Made by a program: the position numbers and the translations under genes. A stretch of DNA of 64,000 nucleotides from an uncultured Halomonas sp. Its GTDB lineage: Bacteria > Pseudomonadota > Gammaproteobacteria > Pseudomonadales > Halomonadaceae. Location: positions 1-64,000 of the forward strand of contig NZ_CANMVL010000012.1 in the NCBI RefSeq assembly GCF_947501415.1, given 5' to 3'. A model generated the notes under the pieces. The model ran no database searches. It saw only the letters and a program-made list of their open reading frames with translations, and was not told the origin of the DNA. Of the stretch, positions 1 to 7,939 are shown one piece after another (the stretch's first letter is position 1; each line of letters starts with the position of its first letter).

Positions 1-1
1 G

Positions 2-130
2 GCGACCCGCGAGCCCTTCACCTTCATGATCATCGTGGGTGCCATCTACCTGTTGATCGCCAGCGTCTCCGAGTGGGGCTTCGCCCGCCTGCAGAAACGC
101 TATGATGTCGGCTTCGGGGAGGTCAAGTGA
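2..130 (+). CDS. amino-acid ABC transporter permease, HisQ-like (3' end only)
   Basis: The window opens inside this gene; only the last 42 codons are present. The visible part has one hydrophobic segment (FMIIVGAIYLLIASVSEWGF) followed by a basic, cytoplasmic tail ending in GEVK, as is usual at the C-terminus of HisQ/ArtQ-type polar amino-acid permeases. Its TGA overlaps the ATG of the next permease by one base, so the two are translationally coupled subunits of one inner-membrane importer. The ATPase and binding protein must lie upstream, outside the window. The family call rests mostly on the partner gene. Confidence 0.7.
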   Translation, partial: ATREPFTFMIIVGAIYLLIASVSEWGFARLQKRYDVGFGEVK

Positions 131-921
131 TGGATGCCCTGATGAGTCGACTCGAGACCCTGCTGGCCGACAACAGCATCTTCACCCTGCAGACCCTCGG
201 CTACTACGGCGAAGGGCTGGTGACCACCGTGCAGCTGGTGTTCCTGTCGCTGGTGATCGGCCTGGTGCTGGCTATTCCCCTGGCCATCGGCCGCGGCTCA
301 CGGCATCGCTGGATCAGCCTGCCAATCTTTCTCTACTGCTACGTGTTCCGCGGCACCCCTCTGCTGATACAGCTTTACCTGATCTACTACGGGGTGGTGT
401 TCGTCGAGGGCATCCAGGATACCTGGCTTTGGGTGCTGCTCGAGAAGCCCTTCGTGCCGGCGCTGGCCGCCTTCACCCTCAACACCGCGGCCTACACCAC
501 CGAGATCTTCCGTGGCGCCATCAAGTCCACCCCCCGCGGCGAGATCGAGGCGGCACGCGCCTATGGCATGACCCAGCGCCTCATGCTGCGCCGGATCGTG
601 CTGCCCAGCGCCTTCCGCCGCGCGCTGCCCGCCTACGGCAACGAGGTGATCTTCATGCTCCACGCCAGCGCCATCGCCAGCGTGCTCACCCTCATGGACC
701 TGACCGGGGCGGCGCGTTTCGTCTATGCGCGATTCTATGCCCCCTTCGACGCCTTCCTGTTCGTGGCGGCCATCTATCTGTGCCTGACCTTCGCCATCCT
801 CTACTTCTTCCGCTACCTGGAGAAGCGTCTGCTGGTCCACCTCGGCACACAGGGGGGGCATACACGTGCACGCCATACCCGAGGATTGATGAGGAAAGGC
901 GGTATCAAGGGAGCATCGTGA
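130..921 (+). CDS. amino-acid ABC transporter permease, HisM/ArtM-like
   Basis: This is an inner-membrane permease of a polar amino-acid (histidine/arginine/ornithine class) ABC importer. It has several membrane segments and the EAA loop that contacts the ATPase (EIEAARAYGM, then LPSAFRRALP, about residues 138-166). The ATG at 130 overlaps the stop of the preceding permease, and a GGGGAGG ribosome site lies 8 bases upstream; a GTG at 127 is an alternative. At 263 residues it is longer than the usual roughly 230: after KRLLVHL there is a basic, non-membrane tail of about 26 residues that looks like read-through past the ancestral stop. Substrate is not determinable. Confidence 0.85.
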   Translation: MDALMSRLETLLADNSIFTLQTLGYYGEGLVTTVQLVFLSLVIGLVLAIPLAIGRGSRHRWISLPIFLYCYVFRGTPLLIQLYLIYYGVVFVEGIQDTWLWVLLEKPFVPALAAFTLNTAAYTTEIFRGAIKSTPRGEIEAARAYGMTQRLMLRRIVLPSAFRRALPAYGNEVIFMLHASAIASVLTLMDLTGAARFVYARFYAPFDAFLFVAAIYLCLTFAILYFFRYLEKRLLVHLGTQGGHTRARHTRGLMRKGGIKGAS

Positions 922-957
922 CCAATATTGGCTGCTCCGGCATCCTCAAGAGGGTCG

Positions 958-1710
958 TCAAAACTGTTGCGTGGCGGACTCCAGCCGGCCGTCTGCAAAG
1001 CACAGGGTGAAGTGCTCGAGCGGGGCGGTGTCATGTTCACGCAGCAGCAACGTTAGCCGATTGCCGCGAAGCTCGGTGTACTCCAGGCGGGCTGCCTGGC
1101 CCTCCAGCCAGGCACTACCGGTGATATCCTGATACTTCTGCTTGAGCTCAACGCGGTACTGCCGGTCGTCTGGTCCTGTCCATTCCCATGTCCCCGCCAC
1201 CTGGGCCGGCACAATCCATAGAAAGAGGTTGGTACCATTGATACGGCGTCGTTCATCCGCTCGCCAGTCGCCCATGTCAAAGGCGTGTGACACGATGCGG
1301 GCTCCCGGGCGCAGCGTGCTCAGCAGCCGCGGGCGCAGCTCCACGTTCACAGAGTCGAGAAGGTAGAGCGTAACGACGGTGGCCTCACTGATGTCCGCCG
1401 TGAACAGGCTCTCCTCAATGAAATCGACAAGATACTCGACACCTGTCCAGCCCGCATACTCCATGGCATCGGCGACCCTCAAGGGGTCAAGATCGATACC
1501 GATGCCGCGGGCATCGCGGGTTTTGGCCGCGGCAACCACAATTCGACCGTCTCCCGAGCCCAGGTCATAAAGTATGTCCTTCCGGCCGACATTGGCCAGA
1601 CTGAGCATTTCCTCAATCACCGCTTCATCGGTGGGCACATAAGGCACGTCCAGTAACAGGTCTGGCTCCAGTGAATCGTTATCAAGGTCACTGACGAGGT
1701 CCGTAAACAA
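958..1710 (-). CDS. class I SAM-dependent methyltransferase
   Basis: A 250-residue protein carrying a clear motif I for S-adenosylmethionine binding (LYDLGSGDGRIVVAAA, about residues 48-63) and an acidic residue at the end of the next strand (GIGIDLDP). The early segment PYVPTDEAVIEEML precedes motif I, as in the DOT1-like/KMT branch of small bacterial methyltransferases. The second half is beta-rich and less typical. The substrate cannot be read from the sequence. It converges on the permease gene with a 36-bp gap and is divergent from rtcB. No signal peptide is seen, so it is probably cytoplasmic. Confidence 0.75.
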   Translation of the reverse strand: MFTDLVSDLDNDSLEPDLLLDVPYVPTDEAVIEEMLSLANVGRKDILYDLGSGDGRIVVAAAKTRDARGIGIDLDPLRVADAMEYAGWTGVEYLVDFIEESLFTADISEATVVTLYLLDSVNVELRPRLLSTLRPGARIVSHAFDMGDWRADERRRINGTNLFLWIVPAQVAGTWEWTGPDDRQYRVELKQKYQDITGSAWLEGQAARLEYTELRGNRLTLLLREHDTAPLEHFTLCFADGRLESATQQF

Positions 1711-2003
1711 TGGCGATACCTGTGTGTGGGGTTTCTGGGGCTATCGGTGGGGCTGTCGCGGCTGTGCCTGGATTCAGGCTGTCACGCCGCGGCCGCCGCT
1801 TAGGCGGTGCTGGCTCTTGTCGCTGTCCAACGCTTTCCGGTGCCATCCTCTGCGCGACGAGGCAGGGTGGATTGCGGTTATTCGCTATTCTATTTATGTG
1901 ATTATAAAATAACTGATTATTCTATACTGTAATAAGGCGGTGAGGTTCTGGCAAATCGTTGTGTGGCCACCGACCGTTTTTGACCCTGGCAAGGAGGGGG
2001 TTG
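1711..2003 (+). promoter_or_regulatory. intergenic region upstream of rtcB, possible promoter
   Basis: The gap between the divergent methyltransferase gene and rtcB turns AT-rich at 1885-1930. It has a good -10 candidate (TATACT, 1923-1928), but the matching -35 is poor. The heptamer TGATTAT occurs twice (1899-1905 and 1914-1920). A strong ribosome site, AAGGAGG at 1991-1997, fixes the rtcB start. I see no sigma-54 element here, although rtcB is often under RtcR/sigma-54 control in other bacteria. Confidence 0.3.
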
Positions 2004-3194
2004 ATGAAACAGAACAGCGCTGAGGCGTCCTGCGCAAAGAGCGTCATCACCACGGAGGCTCTGCCGATCAAGTTGTGGCTTGAGGCCGAACAGCTCGATG
2101 AGGGGGCGCTGGAGCAGGCGCGAGACCTGGCCAACCTGCCCTATGCGTTCCGGCACGTCGCCATCATGCCCGATAGCCACCAGGGATACGGCATGCCCAT
2201 CGGCGGTGTGCTGGCCACCCGCGACGCTCTGGTGCCTAACGCCGTTGGCGTGGATATCGGTTGCGGCATGTGCTCTCTGCGGACGAGTCTCGACGCGATC
2301 GAGACGGCAGATCTGAAGGCGATCATGGGCCTGATCCGCGAGACGGTGCCCGTCGGGGCTGCACGCCACGAAGCTCCCCAGGATGAGGCCTGGATGCCCA
2401 AGCGCGAGGGACACCTGCCGATCGTGGCGAGCGAATACGACAGGGCGCTGTATCAGATCGGGACCCTGGGGGGCGGTAACCACTTTATCGAGGTGCAGAA
2501 GGGCTCGGATGGCCATGTCTGGATCATGATCCACTCGGGCTCGCGCAACCTCGGCTATACCGTGGCCAACCACTACCATGCGCAGGCGAAACGCCTGAAC
2601 GAGGCCGAGGGGGAACGGGTGCCCCAGGATCTGGCCCACCTGCCGGCAACGTCCTCGGATTTCGCCCTGTATCGCGACGAGATGAATTACTGCATCGCCT
2701 TTGCGCTGGCCAACCGGCGGCTGATGATGGAGCGGGTAAAGCAGGCGTTCGCCGAGGTGTTGCCCGGGATCGAGTTCTCGCACTTTATCAACAAGCCGCA
2801 CAACTTTGCGGCCGAGGAGGAGCACTTCGGCGAGCGGGTAATCGTGCATCGCAAGGGCGCGACGCGGGCCAGGGCCGGGGAGTGGGGGATGATTCCCGGC
2901 TCCCAGGGCACCCGCTCCTTCCTGGTGAGAGGCAAGGGCGAGGCCGACTCCTTCGCGTCGTGCTCCCACGGCGCCGGTCGAGTGATGAGTCGTGCCCAGG
3001 CCCGCAGAAGGCTGGACTTCAAGGAGGAGGTGAAGCAGCTCAAGCAGCGTGGCGTGCTGCACGCCCTGCGCGGGCGCAAGGATCTGGACGAGGCCCCTGG
3101 CTCGTACAAGGATATCGATGCGGTGATGCGTAACCAGACGGACCTGGTCGAGGTGGAGGTCGTGCTGGAGCCGCTGGCCGTGATCAAGGGGTGA
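2004..3194 (+). CDS. rtcB: RtcB family RNA ligase (3'-phosphate/5'-hydroxyl)
   Basis: GTP- and Mn-dependent ligase that joins 2',3'-cyclic-phosphate or 3'-phosphate RNA ends to 5'-hydroxyl ends, used in RNA repair. The metal-site motifs are present in order: VGVDIGCGM, GTLGGGNHFIEV, IHSGSRNLG and KPHNFA. They are followed by GSQGTRSFL and SCSHGAGR, whose His is the residue guanylylated in the family. The length, 396 residues, is normal for the shorter bacterial form. The start is set by AAGGAGG seven bases before ATG 2004; an in-frame upstream extension lacks a ribosome site. No RtcA or RtcR gene is adjacent. Confidence 0.92.
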   Translation: MKQNSAEASCAKSVITTEALPIKLWLEAEQLDEGALEQARDLANLPYAFRHVAIMPDSHQGYGMPIGGVLATRDALVPNAVGVDIGCGMCSLRTSLDAIETADLKAIMGLIRETVPVGAARHEAPQDEAWMPKREGHLPIVASEYDRALYQIGTLGGGNHFIEVQKGSDGHVWIMIHSGSRNLGYTVANHYHAQAKRLNEAEGERVPQDLAHLPATSSDFALYRDEMNYCIAFALANRRLMMERVKQAFAEVLPGIEFSHFINKPHNFAAEEEHFGERVIVHRKGATRARAGEWGMIPGSQGTRSFLVRGKGEADSFASCSHGAGRVMSRAQARRRLDFKEEVKQLKQRGVLHALRGRKDLDEAPGSYKDIDAVMRNQTDLVEVEVVLEPLAVIKG

Positions 3195-3277
3195 GCCAGC
3201 ATCGCCAACGCGGTGGTATGTGAGGTGAGTGGCGGATTATCTTGGCTGATGTGAGGGCCTCCCTGTTTCCGGCTCTT

Positions 3278-3294
3278 ATGTTATCTTATAACAT
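3278..3294. promoter_or_regulatory. Zur box (zinc-uptake repressor operator)
   Basis: ATGTTATCTTATAACAT is a 17-bp palindrome with perfect 7-bp arms. It departs from the gammaproteobacterial Zur consensus (ATGTTATA-N-TATAACAT) at a single base. It ends 28 bases before the start codon of a COG0523 GTPase, a gene class commonly repressed by Zur. Sequence and context agree, so zinc-dependent repression of the downstream gene is a firm inference, though untested. Confidence 0.8.
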
Positions 3295-3321
3295 TTGCAG
3301 CCAACCCCAAGGATACCCCCC

Positions 3322-4377
3322 ATGCCCGAGCCTCTGGCCAATATCCCCGTTCACCTGATCACCGGCTTTCTGGGCAGCGGCAAGAGCACCCTGATCCACC
3401 GCCTGATCGAGCAGAAGCCGCCCGGTGAGCGCTGGGCGGTGCTGATCAATGAGTTCGGACAGGTGGGAATCGATCAGGCGATGTTCGAGGCCCGCGATGA
3501 CCTGGTGGTAAAGGGGCTGCCCGGTGGCTGTCTCTGCTGCCAGCTGGCCTTCGTGCTTCAGGCGACGCTGGTCAACCTGCTTCATCGTTATCGTCCCGAT
3601 CGGGTGATCGTGGAGCCATCGGGGCTGGGTCATCCAGCGGGGCTGCTGGAGGTGCTGCGAGGCGAGGCCTTTGCCGAGGTGCTGGATGTGCGCAGCATTG
3701 TGGCCCTGCTTGATCCCCGCCGCCTGGATGATCCGCGCGCCCGCGAGCACGAAACCTTCCGCGATCAGATCGCCATGGCCGACGGGGTGGCGCTGACCAT
3801 GACCGACCTGGCCACTCCGGCACAGCGATCCGCCGCAGGCGAGTGGCTGGAAGGGTTCTGGCCCCCCAAACGCTGGGTCCTCGAAGCGCCTGGTGGTGCG
3901 CTCCCCCTGGCGCAGCTGATGGCTGGCGAGGAGGGTGAAGAGAATGGTGAAAGAGCGCCAGTGATGCGGGAAGTGCTCGACAGCGAGGCTCATCGTCGCC
4001 TGCGGGAAGCCGCGAGCAATGTTCTGGCCCCAGGAGCGTTCGAAGCCCCGTTACCCGAGCGGGGCAGGCCGCAACGCGAAACCGGCGGCGCCCTGGGGCA
4101 TGCGACCCTCGGGTGGCGCTGGCATCCTCAGGACACCTTCGACCTCGATCGACTGGGAAATGTGCTGAGCGAGCTGCCCCAGTCGCTCAGGGTAAAGGGG
4201 GTCTTTTCTACCGATGCCGGCTGGAAGCTATATAACCGCGCCGACGGCGTGCTGACCCTCACCGACAGTGCCTGGCGCCGCGATTCGCGCCTCGAGGTCA
4301 TCGGCGAGACGGGCAGCCTGCCGGATGAGCGACAGCTGGAGGCGGCGCTGGCGGCCTGCCTGGTAAGCGCAGCCTGA
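3322..4377 (+). CDS. COG0523 (CobW/ZigA-like) GTPase, putative zinc metallochaperone
   Basis: G3E-family GTPase. The P-loop GFLGSGKST is near the N-terminus (about residues 15-23), followed by the Walker B-like INEFG. The family metal motif GGCLCC (CxCC) is at about residues 69-74, and there is a C-terminal CobW_C-like segment (about 255-340; LRVKGVF). Such proteins are thought to hand zinc to client enzymes during zinc starvation. The Zur box just upstream supports a zinc rather than cobalamin role, and no cobalamin genes are nearby. ATG 3322 is chosen because an AAGGA site sits at 3309-3313; an in-frame TTG at 3295 abuts the operator and is unlikely. Confidence 0.85.
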   Translation: MPEPLANIPVHLITGFLGSGKSTLIHRLIEQKPPGERWAVLINEFGQVGIDQAMFEARDDLVVKGLPGGCLCCQLAFVLQATLVNLLHRYRPDRVIVEPSGLGHPAGLLEVLRGEAFAEVLDVRSIVALLDPRRLDDPRAREHETFRDQIAMADGVALTMTDLATPAQRSAAGEWLEGFWPPKRWVLEAPGGALPLAQLMAGEEGEENGERAPVMREVLDSEAHRRLREAASNVLAPGAFEAPLPERGRPQRETGGALGHATLGWRWHPQDTFDLDRLGNVLSELPQSLRVKGVFSTDAGWKLYNRADGVLTLTDSAWRRDSRLEVIGETGSLPDERQLEAALAACLVSAA

Positions 4378-4428
4378 TGCCCGGGGCTCTCCCTCAATCA
4401 TTGCCGGAACAGTCGCCAGGAGGGCTGA

Positions 4429-5202
4429 TCACAACACGAGGTGTTTCAGGGGCATCCAGATCCCCATGGCCATCATGATCAGGTTCTCGGTCAGGGAAAC
4501 GAACCCCAGCGGAACATTGCTGTTGCCCCCGACGCAGGCGCACTTCAGCTCGCGCTTGTCGATATAGACGGCCTTGAAGACCGAGATGGCGCCTACCGTG
4601 CCGATAAACAGCGCCAGGGGCGCGGCAAGCCAGATCAGGGCGCCAGCCAGCATCAGCAGACCGGCCAGGGTTTCGGCGAAGGGGTAGAGATAGCCGTAGG
4701 GTACATGGCGCTGGGCGAGCAGGTCATAGTTGAGAAACATGGTGCTGAAACTCTCTACATCCTGCAGCTTCTGAAGACCCAGCAGGGTCATGGCGGTGGC
4801 AATTGCATACTCCGGCATGCGTGACGAGAAGAGCGTGCCACCGGCCACCCAGCTCACCGCCAGGCCGATCAGCAGAGAGATCGCAAAGATGGCGATGACC
4901 GGTCGATAGGTCGTCTCCTTCTCGCCGGGAACACTCATTCCCAGGTAAGCACGAACCTCTTCATAGCCCCCCACGCGCTTTTCACCGATATAGACCTGCG
5001 GGGTGGTGTCGACCCCCGCCTGCTCTTGAAAGTCCTCGACGGCCTGGCGTGAGGTAAGGGGATGGTCGTCTACCGTGTAGCCCTTGCGCTCGAGCAGATC
5101 CACGGTCTTGAGACCGAACGGGCAGAGATGCTGCTCCATCTTCATGCGGTAGACATGCGCCGTTTCATGCTGGGTAGACGCTGTAGAAGAGGGGGTGCTC
5201 AT
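4429..5202 (-). CDS. glutaredoxin domain fused to MauE/DoxX-like membrane domain
   Basis: Residues about 15-90 form a glutaredoxin fold (TTPQVYIGEKRVGGYEEV) whose active site reads CPFG, so the second Cys of the usual CxxC is replaced and a monothiol mechanism is expected. The rest is a four-helix MauE/DoxX-type membrane module with a CAC pair near the C-terminus (KCACVGGNSNVPLG), typical of redox-associated membrane proteins. The likely role is membrane-linked thiol/disulfide or electron transfer in metal or redox stress. ATG 5202 follows AAGGAGG at 8 bases; an upstream in-frame ATG lacks a site. It is preceded by a MerR-type promoter. Confidence 0.8.
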   Translation of the reverse strand: MSTPSSTASTQHETAHVYRMKMEQHLCPFGLKTVDLLERKGYTVDDHPLTSRQAVEDFQEQAGVDTTPQVYIGEKRVGGYEEVRAYLGMSVPGEKETTYRPVIAIFAISLLIGLAVSWVAGGTLFSSRMPEYAIATAMTLLGLQKLQDVESFSTMFLNYDLLAQRHVPYGYLYPFAETLAGLLMLAGALIWLAAPLALFIGTVGAISVFKAVYIDKRELKCACVGGNSNVPLGFVSLTENLIMMAMGIWMPLKHLVL

Positions 5203-5307
5203 AACATCAACCTCCTTATCAGGCCTGAATTCAAGCGATACGCCTGGCCGCTTGCATGCAGGCTCTGCCGCCATGCTCGCCAGGGGTGTATGACCTAAGC
5301 ACTTGTC

Positions 5308-5338
5308 ACCTTAGACCCTTGTTCCACCCAAGGGTCAA
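5308..5338 (-). promoter_or_regulatory. MerR-family promoter with 19-bp spacer and inverted repeat
   Basis: On the minus strand TTGACC (5338-5333) and TAAGGT (5313-5308) are separated by exactly 19 bp, the overlong spacer characteristic of MerR-family activated promoters. The spacer region carries a perfect palindrome, GACCCTTG-N7-CAAGGGTC (5314-5336). It points at the glutaredoxin-MauE gene. No MerR regulator gene lies in the window, so the inducer (metal or redox) is unknown. Confidence 0.75.
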
Positions 5339-5417
5339 TGTCGGTGTTGGGGTGGGGCGGTCAGGGTTCAGGTCAAGGCGGTGATTTAAGTAGGCGAGGG
5401 CGGCCCCTTGCGCTTGT

Positions 5418-5990
5418 TCAGAAAGAGGCGGGGGTAACAAACCATAGGGCCGTGGTTTCTCCTTCGCTCAGGTTCCGGTGAGCGTGGGGTTCGCTACTGG
5501 TGAACGATAGACAGTCACCTTCCTCCAGGACGTATCGATCGTCACCCACCATGACCTCCAGGCTGCCCTGGAGTACCAGCACGGCCTCATGGCCCTTGTG
5601 CGAATACGGTTCACTCTCTGTGCTGGGGGGGTAGCTCGAGTAGATGACTTCCAGGTTGTTGTTACTGCGGGGGGTTAGCAGCTGATCGACGATGCCGTCC
5701 TGATACTGGATCTCGATACGCTGCTTTCTCTTGACGAGTCGATCGTCGAGGGGGCGCTCACTCCCTTCAGCTCCCTCTTGCGGGTCCGAGAAGAGCCACT
5801 GCATGGTCACGCCCAGCGCTTGGGCGATCTCCACCAGAGAGCCGATCGAAGGTTGACTGATCCCCCTCTCAATCTGGCTCAGATACCCATGCGAGAGGCC
5901 GGTGCGCTGGGCGAGTTGTACCAGGGTCAGGCCCTTCAGCTTACGGAGACTGCGAATCCGCTTCCCCTGAAGGTGAGTGCTTGGGGTCAT
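5418..5990 (-). CDS. XRE-family regulator with C-terminal cupin
   Basis: Transcription regulator with an N-terminal helix-turn-helix (RSLRKLKGLTLVQLAQRTGL..YLSQIERG, about residues 11-45) and a C-terminal cupin (YSHKGHEAVLVLQG, then LEEGDCLSFTSSEPHAHRN) that would bind the effector. This architecture is typical of regulators of amino-acid, polyamine and betaine catabolism. It is divergent from the symporter-demethylase-etf operon and probably controls it. The start is uncertain: ATG 5990 gives a normal N-terminus of about 10 residues before the HTH, but the ribosome site is weak and upstream ATGs (for example 6026) are possible. Confidence 0.8.
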   Translation of the reverse strand: MTPSTHLQGKRIRSLRKLKGLTLVQLAQRTGLSHGYLSQIERGISQPSIGSLVEIAQALGVTMQWLFSDPQEGAEGSERPLDDRLVKRKQRIEIQYQDGIVDQLLTPRSNNNLEVIYSSYPPSTESEPYSHKGHEAVLVLQGSLEVMVGDDRYVLEEGDCLSFTSSEPHAHRNLSEGETTALWFVTPASF

Positions 5991-6065
5991 GGTGGTAGCT
6001 GCCCTGTAGGAAAGATTGTCTCGCATATTGTACCGCATGCTTCTCAATGTCTTTATCAGCAGCAC

Positions 6066-6120
6066 AATACTAAGGTCTTATGAGTATTGGTAAAAATTTT
6101 AGTATATTTTTTCACTCTGA
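6066..6120 (+). promoter_or_regulatory. AT-rich control region between XRE-cupin and symporter genes
   Basis: An inverted repeat AATACT-N11-AGTATT (6066-6088) is followed by a further AGTAT at 6101. The region is much more AT-rich than the flanking genes. It is the natural place for the divergent promoters and the operator of the neighbouring XRE-cupin regulator. The arm length is short, so this is a tentative call. Confidence 0.3.
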
Positions 6121-6175
6121 GTGATATCTCAACCTGGTGGTTCATACAAAGGTTTACTAATACAAGGACAATCCT

Positions 6176-7939
6176 ATGAACATCTACTTCTGGGGGCTGC
6201 TGGTCAGCCTCGCCATCTATCTGTTGGTTGGCAATTACGCCGGCCGAAAGGTCAAAGGGCTGGACGATTATTTCGTAGCGGGTCGACGCGCCCCAACATT
6301 ACTGATCGTCGGCACTCTGGTGGCAAGCTTCCTGAGCACCAATGCGTTTCTCGCCGAGACGGGGTTTGCCTACGATGGATATGCCTTCCTGATGCTCGCC
6401 CTGGTGGGGGTCAATACCAGTGGCTACGTGATCGGGGCGGTATTCTTCGGACGCTTCGTACGCCGCAGCCGTGCCCTGACCATTCCTGAGTTCTTCGCCA
6501 AACGTTTCGACTCCCGCGCCATGCAGGTGCTGGCGGGGGTCACCACCGTGATCGGCCTGACCGCGTACCTGTTGGCCGTCACCCAGGGGGGATCGATTCT
6601 GATCGCCGACGTGGCGGGCATTCCCACCGGGGTGGCATTGGTCTTGATGTGGCTGGGCTACATGATCTTCACGCTCTATTCCGGTTCTCGCGGCGTGATG
6701 CTGACCGATACCATCATGTTCCTGCTGTTTACCTTGGTCTCGATCCTTGCGCTGCCCTATCTGTTCGGCGAAGGCGGCAGCTGGCAGTCGACGCTAACGG
6801 CTCTCGCTACCTATGAGGACAAGCCAGGTATTATCGCCTGGCATGGCCTGACGGGAGAGGGCGCCTACTGGGCATCGGGGCGCGAGGCCTTGATCTGGGC
6901 GTTGGTGCTCGGTGCCTCCTGGTCGCTAGTGCTGGCGGTCAGCCCCTGGCAGACCAGCCGCTATCTGATGGCCAGAAGTGAGCATGTAGTAGTGCGCTCG
7001 GCCTGCATTTCGGGTCTGGTGCTTGCCGGTCTGTATGTCGTGTTGATGTTTGGCGGTGCGGCCATCAACCTGGCCAACCCGGACATCTCACCCTCTGAGC
7101 GCGTCATGGTATGGGCCGGCATGAACATGATGCCAACCCTGCTCGGGACCCTGTTGATCTCCGGCATCATGGCTGCCGCCCTGTCGTCGTGCTCGACCTT
7201 TCTGTCACTGATCGGCTTCAGCGTATCCAACGATATCCTCAAGACCTCCCGCAAGGAGGATAGCAAGGCGCTGCGCACCAGTCGGATCATCATGTTCGCT
7301 GCCGCCACGATCAGCCTGCTACTGGCGTATTTCCAGCCGCCGGCGGTGATGTGGATCACCTACTTCGCGGGAACCCTGTTTGCTTCGTCCTGGGGGCCGG
7401 TGGCATTCCTGTGTATCTGGAATCGTAGCATCACCGCCCCGGCGGCCTTTATCGGCATGCTGGTAGGGTTCGTGGTCAATATCGGGGCCAAGCTGCTGGA
7501 CCAGGCCGGTGTGGTGTCGTTGCCGGTCTACCTGGACCCCTTCATCCTGGGCTTCGTGACCAACCTTGTATGCCTGCTGGTGATCTCCCGTGTCACCCGT
7601 CCTCGGGATTCCGCCCTGCGCTATTTCGATGAGCTGCATCGTACTCCAGAGGAGGAGCTCGATCCGGTTGAGGTGAACAAGACCCTGGCTTGGCCTCTGG
7701 TGGTCATGGTGGCTGGTCTTGTCATCGCCGGATTGCTGGTCGCCTTCTACGCCATCCCCTATGCCACGGCGCAGGGGCGTGACTTCCATCTGTTCAGCGG
7801 CGAGGGCCTGCTGTCGATGGGCTACGGCCTATCGGTCTTCTGTGTAGGGCTGCTGGCTTTCTGGCAGGTCAAGCGTGTCTACGGCCACAAGTCACAACGC
7901 CGTGAGCAAACTCACCAAGCAGCGGAGGCCCAGCAATGA
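6176..7939 (+). CDS. sodium:solute symporter (SSS family)
   Basis: Polytopic inner-membrane protein of 587 residues with about 13 hydrophobic segments. It starts like the SSS family (LVSLAIYLLVGNYAGRKVKGLDDYFVAGRR) and has the conserved ALSSCSTFLSLIGFSVSNDI stretch of the sodium-site region at about residues 336-356. It should import an organic solute with sodium, fitting a halophile. The gene heads an operon: its stop overlaps the start of the flavoprotein demethylase, and etfBA follow. The substrate is therefore likely the demethylase substrate, an N-methylated compound. The start has AAGGACA at 6164-6170. Confidence 0.87.
   Translation: MNIYFWGLLVSLAIYLLVGNYAGRKVKGLDDYFVAGRRAPTLLIVGTLVASFLSTNAFLAETGFAYDGYAFLMLALVGVNTSGYVIGAVFFGRFVRRSRALTIPEFFAKRFDSRAMQVLAGVTTVIGLTAYLLAVTQGGSILIADVAGIPTGVALVLMWLGYMIFTLYSGSRGVMLTDTIMFLLFTLVSILALPYLFGEGGSWQSTLTALATYEDKPGIIAWHGLTGEGAYWASGREALIWALVLGASWSLVLAVSPWQTSRYLMARSEHVVVRSACISGLVLAGLYVVLMFGGAAINLANPDISPSERVMVWAGMNMMPTLLGTLLISGIMAAALSSCSTFLSLIGFSVSNDILKTSRKEDSKALRTSRIIMFAAATISLLLAYFQPPAVMWITYFAGTLFASSWGPVAFLCIWNRSITAPAAFIGMLVGFVVNIGAKLLDQAGVVSLPVYLDPFILGFVTNLVCLLVISRVTRPRDSALRYFDELHRTPEEELDPVEVNKTLAWPLVVMVAGLVIAGLLVAFYAIPYATAQGRDFHLFSGEGLLSMGYGLSVFCVGLLAFWQVKRVYGHKSQRREQTHQAAEAQQ

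Noticed and set aside
1710..2003. RtcR/sigma-54 control of rtcB
   Set aside because: No TGGC-N8-TTGC element with correct spacing was found in the upstream region and no rtcR gene is adjacent.
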